From assembly GCF_002093665.1 (NCBI RefSeq), contig NZ_MRWE01000003.1:1-64000 (forward strand): a stretch of 64,000 nucleotides of DNA. The letters are read 5' to 3'. Below the pieces are notes generated by a model, which ran no database searches, was not told where the DNA came from, and saw only the letters and a program-made list of their open reading frames with translations. This DNA is from Rouxiella badensis. Its GTDB lineage: Bacteria > Pseudomonadota > Gammaproteobacteria > Enterobacterales > Enterobacteriaceae. This document shows, piece by piece, positions 1 through 7,979 of the stretch. Both the position numbers and the translations under genes were made by a program. Each line of letters begins with the position of its first letter. Position 1 is the stretch's first letter.

Positions 1-301
1 ATAAGAATACACCTTTAATTTAATAGAAATAAAAATTTAATTTATAGACTCACTATTTATGCAGCACGTTCTGATTAAGTAGATACCTGGAAAAATATCC
101 AGCAGGGTCTACACTGAATACTACAAAATTAAATGCAGAGTTGAGGTTTCTGGATTTCATTCACCCTTCTGATGCCATTTTTTCTTATTTTATAGCGGCA
201 TCAAACACTTCTTGTGATCTGGTGAGTCCTGAAATTTAACTTAAGGCTTTAATGCTATCGCGAATAAATTCGCCTAACCCTTTGCAAACAGGAGAAAAAG
301 A
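1..301. other. Upstream region of otsB, no gene seen
   Basis: AT-rich leader of the otsBA operon. It holds a sigma-S-type -10 element (109-115), a hairpin with arms GATGCC/GGCATC (171-176 and 197-202) and a perfect 14-base palindrome GCGAATAAATTCGC (260-273) just ahead of the ribosome binding site (290-294). I see no convincing ORF. The start of the window may contain the end of an upstream intergenic region. Confidence 0.5.
109..115 (+). promoter_or_regulatory. Putative RpoS-type -10 element of otsBA
   Basis: The heptamer CTACACT within GGTCTACACTGAA resembles the sigma-S preferred -10 (CTAyaCT). The same GTCTACACT string occurs upstream of treF at 2731-2738. In E. coli both otsBA and treF are known RpoS-dependent genes, so this is a reasonable assignment, but the transcription start has not been mapped here. 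Confidence 0.5.
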
Positions 302-1102
302 TTGACTACTGTTGCACCGGAAAATATCACCGATACACCGCCTCCCCCCCTTCAGGAAGGACGCCTGTACGCTTTTTTCTTTGACGTTGACGGAACTCTG
401 GCTGCACTTCAGGCAGAGCCCGACGCCGTGAGCATTCCCTTAATTGTACGCGATCGTCTGCTGGCGCTGTCGCAGGCCACAGACGGCGCGCTGGCGCTGG
501 TATCCGGCCGTCCGATTGCTCAACTCGACGCGCTAAGCGCACCACATCGCTTCCCGCTCGCCGGCGTTCACGGTGCAGAACGACGTGATGCCGAGTCTCA
601 ACTGCATCGCGTCACGCTTTCCGAAAAGGTGGTAACGCCGTTGCAAAACATGCTGCAACAGGGCATGTCGGCAATGCAGGGCACCCTGCTGGAAGCCAAA
701 GGTATGGCCTTTGCGTTGCACTATCGCCAGGCCCCCGCTTTTGAACATCAGGTATTGGCACTGGCAGAATCAGCGGTAGAAAAATTCCCTGGCCTCCAGC
801 TGCAACCGGGCAAATGCGTCGTAGAGATTAAGCCGCAGGGCACCGATAAAGGCGCAGCAATACGAGCTTTTATGCAAGAACTTCCCTTTAAGGGCCGCAT
901 TCCCGTATTCGTCGGCGACGACCTTACGGATGAAAAAGGATTTCTGGCGGTGAACGCCATGCAGGGTATTTCAGTCAAAGTCGGTGAAGGGGCGGGCCAC
1001 GCTCACTATCGTCTTAATGACGTCGCCGACGTGTATGACTGGCTTGAACAACTGCTTTCACAAATCAAACATAATAACGTAGGTAAGGGGTCAAGATTAT
1101 GA
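302..1102 (+). CDS. otsB: Trehalose-6-phosphate phosphatase OtsB
   Basis: Dephosphorylates trehalose-6-phosphate to trehalose in the cytoplasm, the last step of osmotic and stress trehalose synthesis. The 266-residue protein is a HAD-superfamily phosphatase: the nucleophile motif FFDVDGTLA lies near residue 27, LVSGRP follows, and the acidic FVGDDLTDEKGF motif is near residue 200. Length equals E. coli OtsB. The start is a rare TTG placed 7 bases after AGGAG (290-294); no in-frame ATG lies near the conserved N-terminus, so TTG is the likely true start. The gene overlaps otsA by 4 bases (ATGA), indicating translational coupling. A sigma-S-like promoter lies upstream. Confidence 0.96.
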   Translation: MTTVAPENITDTPPPPLQEGRLYAFFFDVDGTLAALQAEPDAVSIPLIVRDRLLALSQATDGALALVSGRPIAQLDALSAPHRFPLAGVHGAERRDAESQLHRVTLSEKVVTPLQNMLQQGMSAMQGTLLEAKGMAFALHYRQAPAFEHQVLALAESAVEKFPGLQLQPGKCVVEIKPQGTDKGAAIRAFMQELPFKGRIPVFVGDDLTDEKGFLAVNAMQGISVKVGEGAGHAHYRLNDVADVYDWLEQLLSQIKHNNVGKGSRL

Positions 1103-2523
1103 GTCGCCTGGTTGTTGTATCTAACCGTATCGCTATTCCTAATAAATCCAAATCGAGCGCGGGTGGACTTGCCGTCGGCATCATGGATGCCCTCAAGAAT
1201 ACGTCAGGCCTGTGGTTTGGCTGGAGTGGTGAAATAAGCGAGATATCGGGAGAAGAAGAGGAAGAGCTTGATATCGTCGAGAAGGACGGCATTACTTACG
1301 CCACCGTGCCGCTTAATCAGAACGATTACGATCTTTATTACTGCCAATTTTCCAACGCTGTTATCTGGCCCGCTTTCCACTACCGCATTGACCTGGTCGA
1401 TTTTCAGCGCGAGGCGTGGGAAGGCTATTGCCGCGTCAATGACCTGCTGGCCAGACAGCTTCAGCCGCTGATCAAACCCGATGATATTCTGTGGATCCAT
1501 GATTACCATCTGCTGCCGTTTGCCGCCGCGTTACGCAAAATCGGCGTCACGAACCGCATAGGTTTCTTCCTGCATATTCCTTTCCCGACGCCAGAGGTGT
1601 TCAACGCCCTGCCGACCCATAAAGAACTGCTGGAAATGATGTGCGAGTATGATCTGCTGGGCTTCCAGACGGAAACCGACCGCAATGCGTTCGTTGAAAA
1701 CCTTGACCAGCTGACCCCCCTCGAAGACGTTGCACCCAATACCCACCGCGCCTTTGGCCATACCTTCAAGACCGAGGTCTATCCGATAAGCATCGCGCCG
1801 GACAGCATCAAACAGATGGCAGAGGGTCCACTGCCGCCGAAAATCGACATGATGAAACGCGAGCTGAGTAACGCGAAAAACATTATTTCCTGCGAACGTC
1901 TGGATTACACCAAGGGTTTACCTGAGCGATTCCTGGCTTTTGAAGCCCTGCTGGAACATTATCCGCAGCATCGCGGCAAAGTGCGTTATTCGCAGATTGC
2001 TCCGACGTCGCGCGGTGACGTGCAGGCGTATCAGGACTTGCGTCATCAGCTGGAAATGGAAGTCGGGCGCATCAACGGTAAATACGGCAGCTTAAACAGC
2101 ACGCCGTTGTATTACCTTAATCAGCATTTTGATCGTCGCCTGCTGATGAAGATATTCCGACTTACCGACGTCGGGCTGGTAACACCGCTGCGCGACGGGA
2201 TGAATCTGGTGGCTAAGGAGTATATCGCCGCACAGGACCCTGAAGACCCTGGCGTGTTGGTTTTATCACGTTTCACCGGTGCCGCTAATGAGATGACGGG
2301 TGCGCTCATCGTCAACCCTTATGACCGCGATGAAGTTGCCGCTGCGCTCGATCAGGCGCTGACCATGGGGCGTGAAGAGCGTATCTCCCGTTATAACGAG
2401 ATGATGAAGATACTGCGCGAGAACGATATTGCGCACTGGGGAGAAACCTACCTTAAGGATCTTCGTGCGCTGCCGGAACGTGGCTCTGAAAAATCCTCCA
2501 CGGCAAAAGCCGCCACGCCATAA
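1099..2523 (+). CDS. otsA: Trehalose-6-phosphate synthase OtsA
   Basis: Retaining GT20 glycosyltransferase that makes trehalose-6-phosphate from UDP-glucose and glucose-6-phosphate in the cytosol. The 474-residue protein has the family length. Visible hallmarks are the N-terminal SRLVVVSNRIAIP strand, a GGLA glycine turn, FGWSGE, the WIHDYHLLP and GFFLHIPFP segments, and the C-terminal DGMNLVAKEY nucleotide-sugar binding motif. It starts inside the otsB stop codon, so the two are one operon. The short C-terminal tail is Ser/Ala/Lys rich and not conserved. Confidence 0.98.
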   Translation: MSRLVVVSNRIAIPNKSKSSAGGLAVGIMDALKNTSGLWFGWSGEISEISGEEEEELDIVEKDGITYATVPLNQNDYDLYYCQFSNAVIWPAFHYRIDLVDFQREAWEGYCRVNDLLARQLQPLIKPDDILWIHDYHLLPFAAALRKIGVTNRIGFFLHIPFPTPEVFNALPTHKELLEMMCEYDLLGFQTETDRNAFVENLDQLTPLEDVAPNTHRAFGHTFKTEVYPISIAPDSIKQMAEGPLPPKIDMMKRELSNAKNIISCERLDYTKGLPERFLAFEALLEHYPQHRGKVRYSQIAPTSRGDVQAYQDLRHQLEMEVGRINGKYGSLNSTPLYYLNQHFDRRLLMKIFRLTDVGLVTPLRDGMNLVAKEYIAAQDPEDPGVLVLSRFTGAANEMTGALIVNPYDRDEVAAALDQALTMGREERISRYNEMMKILRENDIAHWGETYLKDLRALPERGSEKSSTAKAATP

Positions 2524-2544
2524 CGTTGACGTCTCCCGTCCTTT

Positions 2545-2563
2545 AGCCCCGAAAATCGGGGCT
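2545..2563 (+). terminator. Stem-loop after otsA
   Basis: Perfect inverted repeat AGCCCCGA/TCGGGGCT with an AAA loop, 22 bases past the otsA stop. The sequence after it (attcac) is not a T tract, so it may be a weak or Rho-assisted terminator separating otsBA from treF. Confidence 0.5.
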
Positions 2564-2731
2564 ATTCACAAAGTGTTGCAAACGAATTAAGTAAATATTT
2601 TCCGCATCCTGAGACTAATTGCTTTTATTTTCCAACGGTTAAATAACGGCTTATAAGGTTTTTTCACTTTATGTGCCGATTAAGTAATGTGAGCAATTAC
2701 ACAGATTTACTGAAATAGGCGAAGCAAAAGT

Positions 2732-2740
2732 CTACACTTA
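2732..2740 (+). promoter_or_regulatory. Putative RpoS-type -10 element of treF
   Basis: CTACACTTA matches the extended sigma-S -10 consensus (CTAyaCTTa) and repeats the GTCTACACT string found upstream of otsB. It lies about 65 bases before the treF start, a plausible leader length. Assignment by motif only. Confidence 0.5.
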
Positions 2741-2803
2741 TTAGAAATTCGCACGCGGGAAGCCCCCGTATTTTAACGACGCAATGAAGAGGCTTGACAT
2801 TAT

Positions 2804-4462
2804 ATGTACAACTCTAAATTACACGACGTTACTGAATCAGTGGAGTTCGACATCGACAAAATCAGCAAATATGAACCGGAACCCTCTGAATTAACACTAG
2901 ATAAAATGCTAGAGGCCGAGCCAGAACCGGAAATGATTGAGGGGATGCCCCATTCCGATGCGCTAACGCCTGCAGATCGTTATCTTGAATTATTCGCAGC
3001 AGTGCAGTCTGCGCATATTTTCGAGGACAGCAAAACATTTCCGGACTGCGCACCTAAAATGGATCCGCTGGATATCCTGATTGGCTATCGTCGCCAGAAA
3101 AATAATCCCGGATTCGATCTTAAGCAGTTTGTTGACGAACATTTTTGGATGCCAAAACATTACGGCAGCGATTACGTTTCTAATCCCGGTGATTCGCTTA
3201 AAGAACATATCGATAAGCTGTGGCCGGTATTAACGCGCCAGCCAGAACAACATATTCCGTGGTCTTCACTGCTGTCATTGCCGCAGGCGTATATTGTTCC
3301 GGGAGGTCGCTTTAGCGAGACCTATTATTGGGACTCCTATTTCACCATGCTGGGGCTGGCCGAAAGTGGCCGCCACGATTTGCTGCGCAGCATGGCGGAC
3401 AACTTTGCCTGGATGATTGAGACCTACGGCCACATCCCTAACGGCAACCGGACCTATTATCTCAGCCGCTCCCAGCCGCCGGTATTTGCGCTGATGGTAG
3501 AGCTGTTTGAGGAAGATGGCGTGCGCGGTGCCCGTCGTTATCTCGATCATTTGATTAAAGAGCACGAGTTCTGGATGGACGGTGCGGAATCGCTGGGGGC
3601 CAATCAGGCCTATCGCCATGCGGTTAAAATGCCGAATGGTGCCTTGTTAAATCGTTATTGGGACGACAGGGACACGCCGCGCGATGAGTCATGGCGCGAG
3701 GATGTGGAAACCGCCAAACACTCTAATCGCCCTGCAAACGAAGTTTACCGTGACCTGCGTGCCGGTGCGGCATCAGGCTGGGATTATTCTTCGCGCTGGC
3801 TGCGTGATGCCAATCGCCTCGCCAGTATCCGCACCACCAAATATATTCCGGTGGATCTCAACGCGTTCCTTTATAAGCTCGAAAGCACGATTGCCAATAT
3901 TTCGGCGCTAAAAGGTGACCGTGAGACCGAGGCGCTGTATCGCCAGAAAGCAGAAGAACGCCGCCTGGCCATTAACCATTATCTGTGGGACGAAGACCAG
4001 GGATGTTTCCGCGACTATGACTGGCACCGCAAGCAGTTCGCGCTCTTCTCCGCCGCCAGCGTGGTGACACTGTACGTGGGTCTCGCCACGCACGAACAGG
4101 CCGAAAGATTGGGTGAAGCCGTGCGCGCACGCCTGCTTTCCGACGGTGGCCTGCTGACTACCGAATATGAAACCGGCGAGCAGTGGGACAAGCCCAACGG
4201 TTGGGCACCGCTACAGTGGATGGCCATTCAGGGCTTTAAAATGTATGGCAATGACGCGCTGGGTGACGAAATCGCCCGCAACTGGCTGAAAACGGTTAAC
4301 CAGTTTTATAAGCGTAACCATAAGCTAATCGAAAAATACCACATCGCGGGCGATGCCTCCGGTGAAGGTGGCGGCGGTGAGTATCCCCTACAGGACGGCT
4401 TCGGCTGGACTAACGGCGTGGTACGCCGGTTGATTGGGCTGTATGGCGAAGATCACGAGTAG
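2804..4462 (+). CDS. treF: Cytosolic trehalase TreF
   Basis: GH37 trehalase hydrolysing trehalose to two glucoses. The 552-residue protein lacks a signal peptide and has the acidic N-terminal extension typical of cytosolic TreF rather than periplasmic TreA. Both GH37 signatures are present: [15 protein letters not shown] (residues 166-180) and [10 protein letters not shown] (460-469). The general acid Asp is D327 in [10 protein letters not shown], and the [12 protein letters not shown] block near 522-533 carries the probable catalytic Glu. Being next to otsBA puts synthesis and breakdown of trehalose side by side, each with its own sigma-S-like promoter. RBS GAAGAGG sits at 2786-2792. Confidence 0.97.
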   Translation: MYNSKLHDVTESVEFDIDKISKYEPEPSELTLDKMLEAEPEPEMIEGMPHSDALTPADRYLELFAAVQSAHIFEDSKTFPDCAPKMDPLDILIGYRRQKNNPGFDLKQFVDEHFWMPKHYGSDYVSNPGDSLKEHIDKLWPVLTRQPEQHIPWSSLLSLPQAYIVPGGRFSETYYWDSYFTMLGLAESGRHDLLRSMADNFAWMIETYGHIPNGNRTYYLSRSQPPVFALMVELFEEDGVRGARRYLDHLIKEHEFWMDGAESLGANQAYRHAVKMPNGALLNRYWDDRDTPRDESWREDVETAKHSNRPANEVYRDLRAGAASGWDYSSRWLRDANRLASIRTTKYIPVDLNAFLYKLESTIANISALKGDRETEALYRQKAEERRLAINHYLWDEDQGCFRDYDWHRKQFALFSAASVVTLYVGLATHEQAERLGEAVRARLLSDGGLLTTEYETGEQWDKPNGWAPLQWMAIQGFKMYGNDALGDEIARNWLKTVNQFYKRNHKLIEKYHIAGDASGEGGGGEYPLQDGFGWTNGVVRRLIGLYGEDHE

Positions 4463-4488
4463 CCGATATTTAACGGGTCAATGGCAGG

Positions 4489-4515
4489 ACTTCGGCACCC
4501 TTGAGGTGCCGAAGT
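4489..4515. terminator. Convergent stem-loop between treF and hexosaminidase
   Basis: Perfect 11-base inverted repeat ACTTCGGCACC/GGTGCCGAAGT with a 5-base loop in the gap between two converging genes. There is no T tract on either side. Its GGTGCCGAAG arm is identical to 10 bases of the leuX tRNA 3' end (see findings). A second repeat TCGCTTC/GAAGCGA lies at 4525-4555. Confidence 0.5.
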
Positions 4516-4580
4516 TATTGGCCGTCGCTTCGGGCACAGTCGCCGCCTGAAGCGACAGACCTTGAAGCGATAAAAGGTGT

Positions 4581-6974
4581 TTATTTCACACCTTGTAATA
4601 GCCTTTGAAGCGGATACACCGCCGCAATCACCAACTCATCCTGAATCTGTGCCGCACTGTCCAGCTGGGTCTGCGCCTTCTGGCGCTCCTCCGCTGTGAT
4701 GTGTTCCCCTCTTTGGATGTTATCCAGCCATTTCAGCCCCAGCACCGACAGTTGGCTGAGTTGTTCCGCCACAGGCTGTACGGGTTTCAAGACGTAGTTT
4801 TGCGCCAGTATTGGCTCAACCTGCGCCCTATTGTCCCGCCACAGCGTCAGTTGGTTGCGAATTGCCCTCGCCGCCTGTACGTCTTTACCGTCAGCCAGCA
4901 AGGCTTTTACCTGATTATCGAGCTGACGCACGGCATTACTTTCCGCTGGCAGCGCATCAACCAGGCGATTCAGTGGCTCAAACTGTTGGTAGTTCCCGGC
5001 CTTAAACTTCAGGTGCTGGCGGGTGTAATACTGTGCCGGCTCAAGCGCCGAAGAGAGCGTCAGCAGCGGTGTGATGTCACTACTGTTTGCCAGTCGAGTC
5101 ATCAGGCGAGTGGTTTCTGCATGCTGCTGCAACCCTACCGATACTGCCGACCAGGCGTCCACTTTCGCCAGACGCTGATACATATTGTCGATATCTTTCA
5201 CATCCTCCGCAGACCACAGACGTTCGGCGACCACAAACCCACGCGGCCATAGCTTCAGGTCAAGAATTTCTGAGGTGATATTTTCCTGCCACAGCGCGGC
5301 TTCACCGCCGAGAATGTTTTGCATTCCCCTGGCGTCCGGCACCACTGGCGGCGTGCCTTGGGGGATTTCGCTGAGTGGGTTGCCCGTTGCTGGATAACGC
5401 GCGTTACCAATCACAAAGTAACCGTCAAATTTACCGTCTTTGAGGGTGAGGACAGGACGTGTGTCGCCCATCCAGGTATCCACCGCGAAGCTGACCTGAC
5501 CGTTGTTCTGCCAGACAATATCACGCAGCGCACGACGGGTTTTCCCCTTGAAATCGATAAACCCGCGCCAGCCCTGCTTCCCTTCAATCAGGGAAAAACT
5601 TCCCTCAACGGGACTGCCTTTCAGACGCGGCATAGAAAATGCCCAGCTCTGGGCTTTTTCACCTTCGGCAAGGTTTTGATCGACGCCCAACGGCTGCGGC
5701 AGGATTTCATTGCGATAGTGATAAGCCGAGCTTTGCGGCTGATCGAGATAGAAACCCGTGGACAGAATTCCCAAATAGCCCTGCTGCGCGCTGGCACCCA
5801 GCGAATCCGGCCCCTGCCAGGATTGAATCACAATATTCTTTGGCAAGTCGGGATGGAAAATCTCATCCCAGCCAACCATATGGCGATGATGTTTTTGCAA
5901 AATCTGCTGCAAACGCTTGTTGAAGGCGGCCTGCAACGCGTGGCTATCGGCAATATGATTCTTCTTCATATAGGCCTTAATTGCCGTGGAATTCTGCCAC
6001 TGGGTATCTTTCACTTCATCACCGCCGATGTGCAGGTAAGGATCGGGGAAAATGGCGGCCAGCTCACCGACCAGGGTATCGGCAAATTTGTAAACCTGTT
6101 CGTTAGAGGGATCCAACGTCGGTTCATGCACGCCCCACTCGCGCTGCATGCTGAAGGGGCCGGGTGCGCTAATCAGTTCGGGGTAAGCAACGGCAATCGC
6201 CGAGGCATGACCCGGCATGTCAATTTCTGGCACAACGCGGATCCCTAAAGATGTCGCGTAAGCCACAACATCTTTCATCTCGGCCACGGTATAGAACTCG
6301 CCGTCGCTGGCTAATTGTTGCAGCTTCGGATAATGCTCTGACGCGAATCGCCAGCCCTGATCGTCAGTTAAATGCCAGTGTAAAACGTTCAACTTGGCGG
6401 CAGCCATACCGTCGAGCTGACGCTTGATAGTGCTGACCGGCAGGAAATGCCGTGCAGAGTCCAGCAGCACGCCACGCCATGCGAAACGCGGGTTATCATG
6501 AATTCTCACCAACGGTAGGAACGTGTTCTCACCATCGTTTTGCAGCAGTTGCAATAAGGTTTCCATGCCGTGTATCGCACCAAAACGGGTATTCGCGTTA
6601 ATGATCGCACCCTGCGGGGTGACTTCAAGATCATAGCTTTCGTCACTGTCTGGCTTGGGTAAGGCATCCACTTTATGTTTGATAACCACCTGAATTTTAC
6701 TCTGCGTAGCGTCGGTCGGCTGCGGCTGTAGTGTCCATCCGGTTTGCAGCTCAATCCGTTCGCGCCAGCGCTGCGGCAGAGGGCCAAGATTGTCTCCGCT
6801 GACGGCCACCGACAGCCTGTTGTCCACCCTCCATTTCCCAGCCTGCGGAGCCACCTCTACCTGCTGCGGCCAAGGCATGAGCGGCAGATTACCGGCGGGA
6901 GTCGCAAAGGCGGACGAGGTGATAGCAAGGAGAAACGATGAGGCAAATAAAGAACGACGGAACGGCAATAGCAT
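4581..6974 (-). CDS. GH20 beta-N-acetylhexosaminidase (chitobiase-like), exported
   Basis: Removes terminal N-acetylglucosamine residues, for example from chitobiose or other chitin or glycan fragments. From the ATG at 6974 the protein is 797 residues: signal peptide (about 1-25, ending SSAFA), a GH20b N-terminal domain, then a TIM barrel with the catalytic Asp-Glu pair in HIGGDEV (D319/E320). I chose ATG 6974 over the upstream in-frame TTG at 6980 because GAGGAG sits 8 bases before the ATG but only 2 before the TTG. The gene stands alone, convergent with treF, in an accessory stretch bounded by an IS relic. The substrate is not certain. A hairpin overlaps the stop codon (4574-4594). Confidence 0.93.
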   Translation of the reverse strand: MLLPFRRSLFASSFLLAITSSAFATPAGNLPLMPWPQQVEVAPQAGKWRVDNRLSVAVSGDNLGPLPQRWRERIELQTGWTLQPQPTDATQSKIQVVIKHKVDALPKPDSDESYDLEVTPQGAIINANTRFGAIHGMETLLQLLQNDGENTFLPLVRIHDNPRFAWRGVLLDSARHFLPVSTIKRQLDGMAAAKLNVLHWHLTDDQGWRFASEHYPKLQQLASDGEFYTVAEMKDVVAYATSLGIRVVPEIDMPGHASAIAVAYPELISAPGPFSMQREWGVHEPTLDPSNEQVYKFADTLVGELAAIFPDPYLHIGGDEVKDTQWQNSTAIKAYMKKNHIADSHALQAAFNKRLQQILQKHHRHMVGWDEIFHPDLPKNIVIQSWQGPDSLGASAQQGYLGILSTGFYLDQPQSSAYHYRNEILPQPLGVDQNLAEGEKAQSWAFSMPRLKGSPVEGSFSLIEGKQGWRGFIDFKGKTRRALRDIVWQNNGQVSFAVDTWMGDTRPVLTLKDGKFDGYFVIGNARYPATGNPLSEIPQGTPPVVPDARGMQNILGGEAALWQENITSEILDLKLWPRGFVVAERLWSAEDVKDIDNMYQRLAKVDAWSAVSVGLQQHAETTRLMTRLANSSDITPLLTLSSALEPAQYYTRQHLKFKAGNYQQFEPLNRLVDALPAESNAVRQLDNQVKALLADGKDVQAARAIRNQLTLWRDNRAQVEPILAQNYVLKPVQPVAEQLSQLSVLGLKWLDNIQRGEHITAEERQKAQTQLDSAAQIQDELVIAAVYPLQRLLQGVK

Positions 6975-7071
6975 TGACAAGTCTCCTCAGAGGTAAAGCG
7001 GGCTGACATAGCCTGCTGAAACATAAAGGATTAACTATAGACAGAATGAACAGGAATAAAGGTGATGCAGA

Positions 7072-7092
7072 CTTATAAAGGCTGAATTTCAG
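7072..7092 (+). repeat. Imperfect 21-base direct repeat, left copy
   Basis: CTTATAAAGGCTGAATTTCAG matches 20 of 21 bases of the right copy at 7594-7614 (CTTACAAAG...). The two copies bracket the IS relic. At 21 bases the repeat is too long for an IS3 target duplication (3-5 bases), so it is probably a rearrangement scar or two pieces of the same element end. Confidence 0.7.
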
Positions 7093-7593
7093 TGACTGGT
7101 GGGGTCGTTCATCGTTATAAATGGCGATAGATTCCGCCCCACTCTTTTTTCGGGATTTCATGCGTGCAGGTCACGCATATTCTGGACAGCATTGTGCTGT
7201 TTCGCGGCTATCCGGCGACGATAAGAACCGATCAGGGGCCTGAGTTTACCTGCAGAGCACTTGACCAGTGGGCTTATGAGCATAGTCTAGAGCTGCGGCT
7301 TATCTAGCCCGGCAAGCCGACGCAGAGCGGATTTATTGAGAGTTTTAACGGCCGCTTTCGCGATGAATGCCTGAATGAACACGGGTTCAGCGACGTCAGC
7401 CATGCCAGGAAAACCATCAGTGTATGGCATCAGGATTATAACGAGTGCCCCCCTCATTCACCGCTGAATTACCACACGCCGTCTGAATTTTCAGCTAGCT
7501 GGCGAAACGGGAAATATGAAGAAAAAACCAACCGACATGACTCACTGAGGGTTGTATCTATTACTGGGGACAGGTCAAAAAAGCGACAGAAGC

Positions 7594-7614
7594 CTTACAA
7601 AGGCTGAATTTCAG
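7594..7614 (+). repeat. Imperfect 21-base direct repeat, right copy
   Basis: Partner of 7072-7092 with a single T/C difference. In the minus frame it encodes LKFSLCK, the same residues that close the transposase-like fragment at the left copy, followed there by a short tail and stop. Confidence 0.7.
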
Positions 7615-7616
7615 GC

Positions 7617-7642
7617 AAAAAAAAAGCCACCCGGAGGGTGAC
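7617..7642 (-). terminator. Rho-independent terminator of leuX
   Basis: On the minus strand, GTCACCC-TCC-GGGTGGC (arms 7636-7642 and 7626-7632, one G-T wobble) is followed by a run of nine T. It lies about 20 bases past the tRNA 3' end. Confidence 0.85.
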
Positions 7643-7663
7643 TTAATTTTTCATACTACTATT

Positions 7664-7748
7664 TGGTGCCGAAGGCCGGAATCGAACCGGCACGCCTTGC
7701 GGCGGTTGATTTTGAATCAACTGCGTCTACCGATTTCGCCACTTCGGC
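7664..7748 (-). tRNA. leuX: tRNA-Leu (anticodon CAA)
   Basis: An 85-base class II tRNA with encoded CCA. The 5' end GCCGAAGTGG pairs with the 3' CCTTCGGCA-CCA arm. The anticodon stem GTTGA/TCAAC encloses a loop TTCAAAA, giving anticodon CAA. A long variable arm precedes the T arm with loop GTTCGAATC. The sequence closely follows E. coli leuX, a well known integration site for genomic islands, and an IS relic sits directly downstream of its 3' end here. The pre-tRNA leader and trailer carry a 9-base complementary pair (7755-7763 and 7652-7660). Confidence 0.97.
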
Positions 7749-7777
7749 ACTGAAAGTAGTATGCGGAAAACGGGTGC

Positions 7778-7805
7778 ATTATACCTCTACCGTATGCCCG
7801 CGCAA
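7778..7805 (-). promoter_or_regulatory. Sigma-70 promoter of leuX
   Basis: On the minus strand there is a -35 TTGCGC (7805-7800), a 16-base spacer and a perfect -10 TATAAT (7783-7778). A GC-rich discriminator follows, as usual for stable RNA genes under stringent control. The predicted start is near 7771, leaving a leader of about 22 bases before the mature tRNA. Confidence 0.8.
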
Positions 7806-7910
7806 TACTTATCCCCTTAATCTTGCACCAAGTGCTGAAAAAAGCGGCTAAAACGCACATTGTGATTGATATTGCGGCAAAAATACTGGCGGCATCGTAC
7901 TTTTCGGCCA

Positions 7911-7939
7911 TAAAAAAGCCGGTGCATTGCGGCACCGGC
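7911..7939 (-). terminator. Rho-independent terminator of the porin gene
   Basis: On the minus strand, GCCGGTGC-CGCAAT-GCACCGGC (7939-7918) is followed by TTTTTTA. It lies about 40 bases after the porin stop codon. Confidence 0.85.
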
Positions 7940-7979
7940 CCTGTTCTTTATCACGACTTTTTGCAAGAAAAGTCGGTGA

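Larger units (their letters stand above)
7072..7614. mobile_element. Decayed IS3-family transposase relic
   Basis: Two pieces of IS3-type OrfB are visible. The minus frame at about 7081-7140 reads AESIAIYNDERPHQSLKF, like the C-terminal end of an IS3 integrase. The plus frame from about 7149 to 7540 reads GYPATIRTDQGPEF, DQWAYEH, an in-frame TAG, then PGKPTQSGFIESFNGRF, RDECLNEH and NYHTPSEF, the C-terminal half of a DDE transposase with the last catalytic Glu (FIESF). GGGGACAGGTCA at 7566-7577 looks like an IS terminal repeat. A 21-base repeat with one mismatch brackets the relic (7072-7092 and 7594-7614). It has no intact ORF and is non-functional. Confidence 0.8.

Noticed and set aside
5319-6248. 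309-codon plus-strand ORF inside the hexosaminidase gene
   Set aside because: Antisense shadow; the minus-strand GH20 motifs are intact across the same bases.
6889-7161. 90-codon minus-strand ORF upstream of the hexosaminidase gene
   Set aside because: Only its first part (about 7081-7140) resembles an IS3 transposase end; the rest is unrelated sequence, so it is a fusion by chance and is described in the IS relic.
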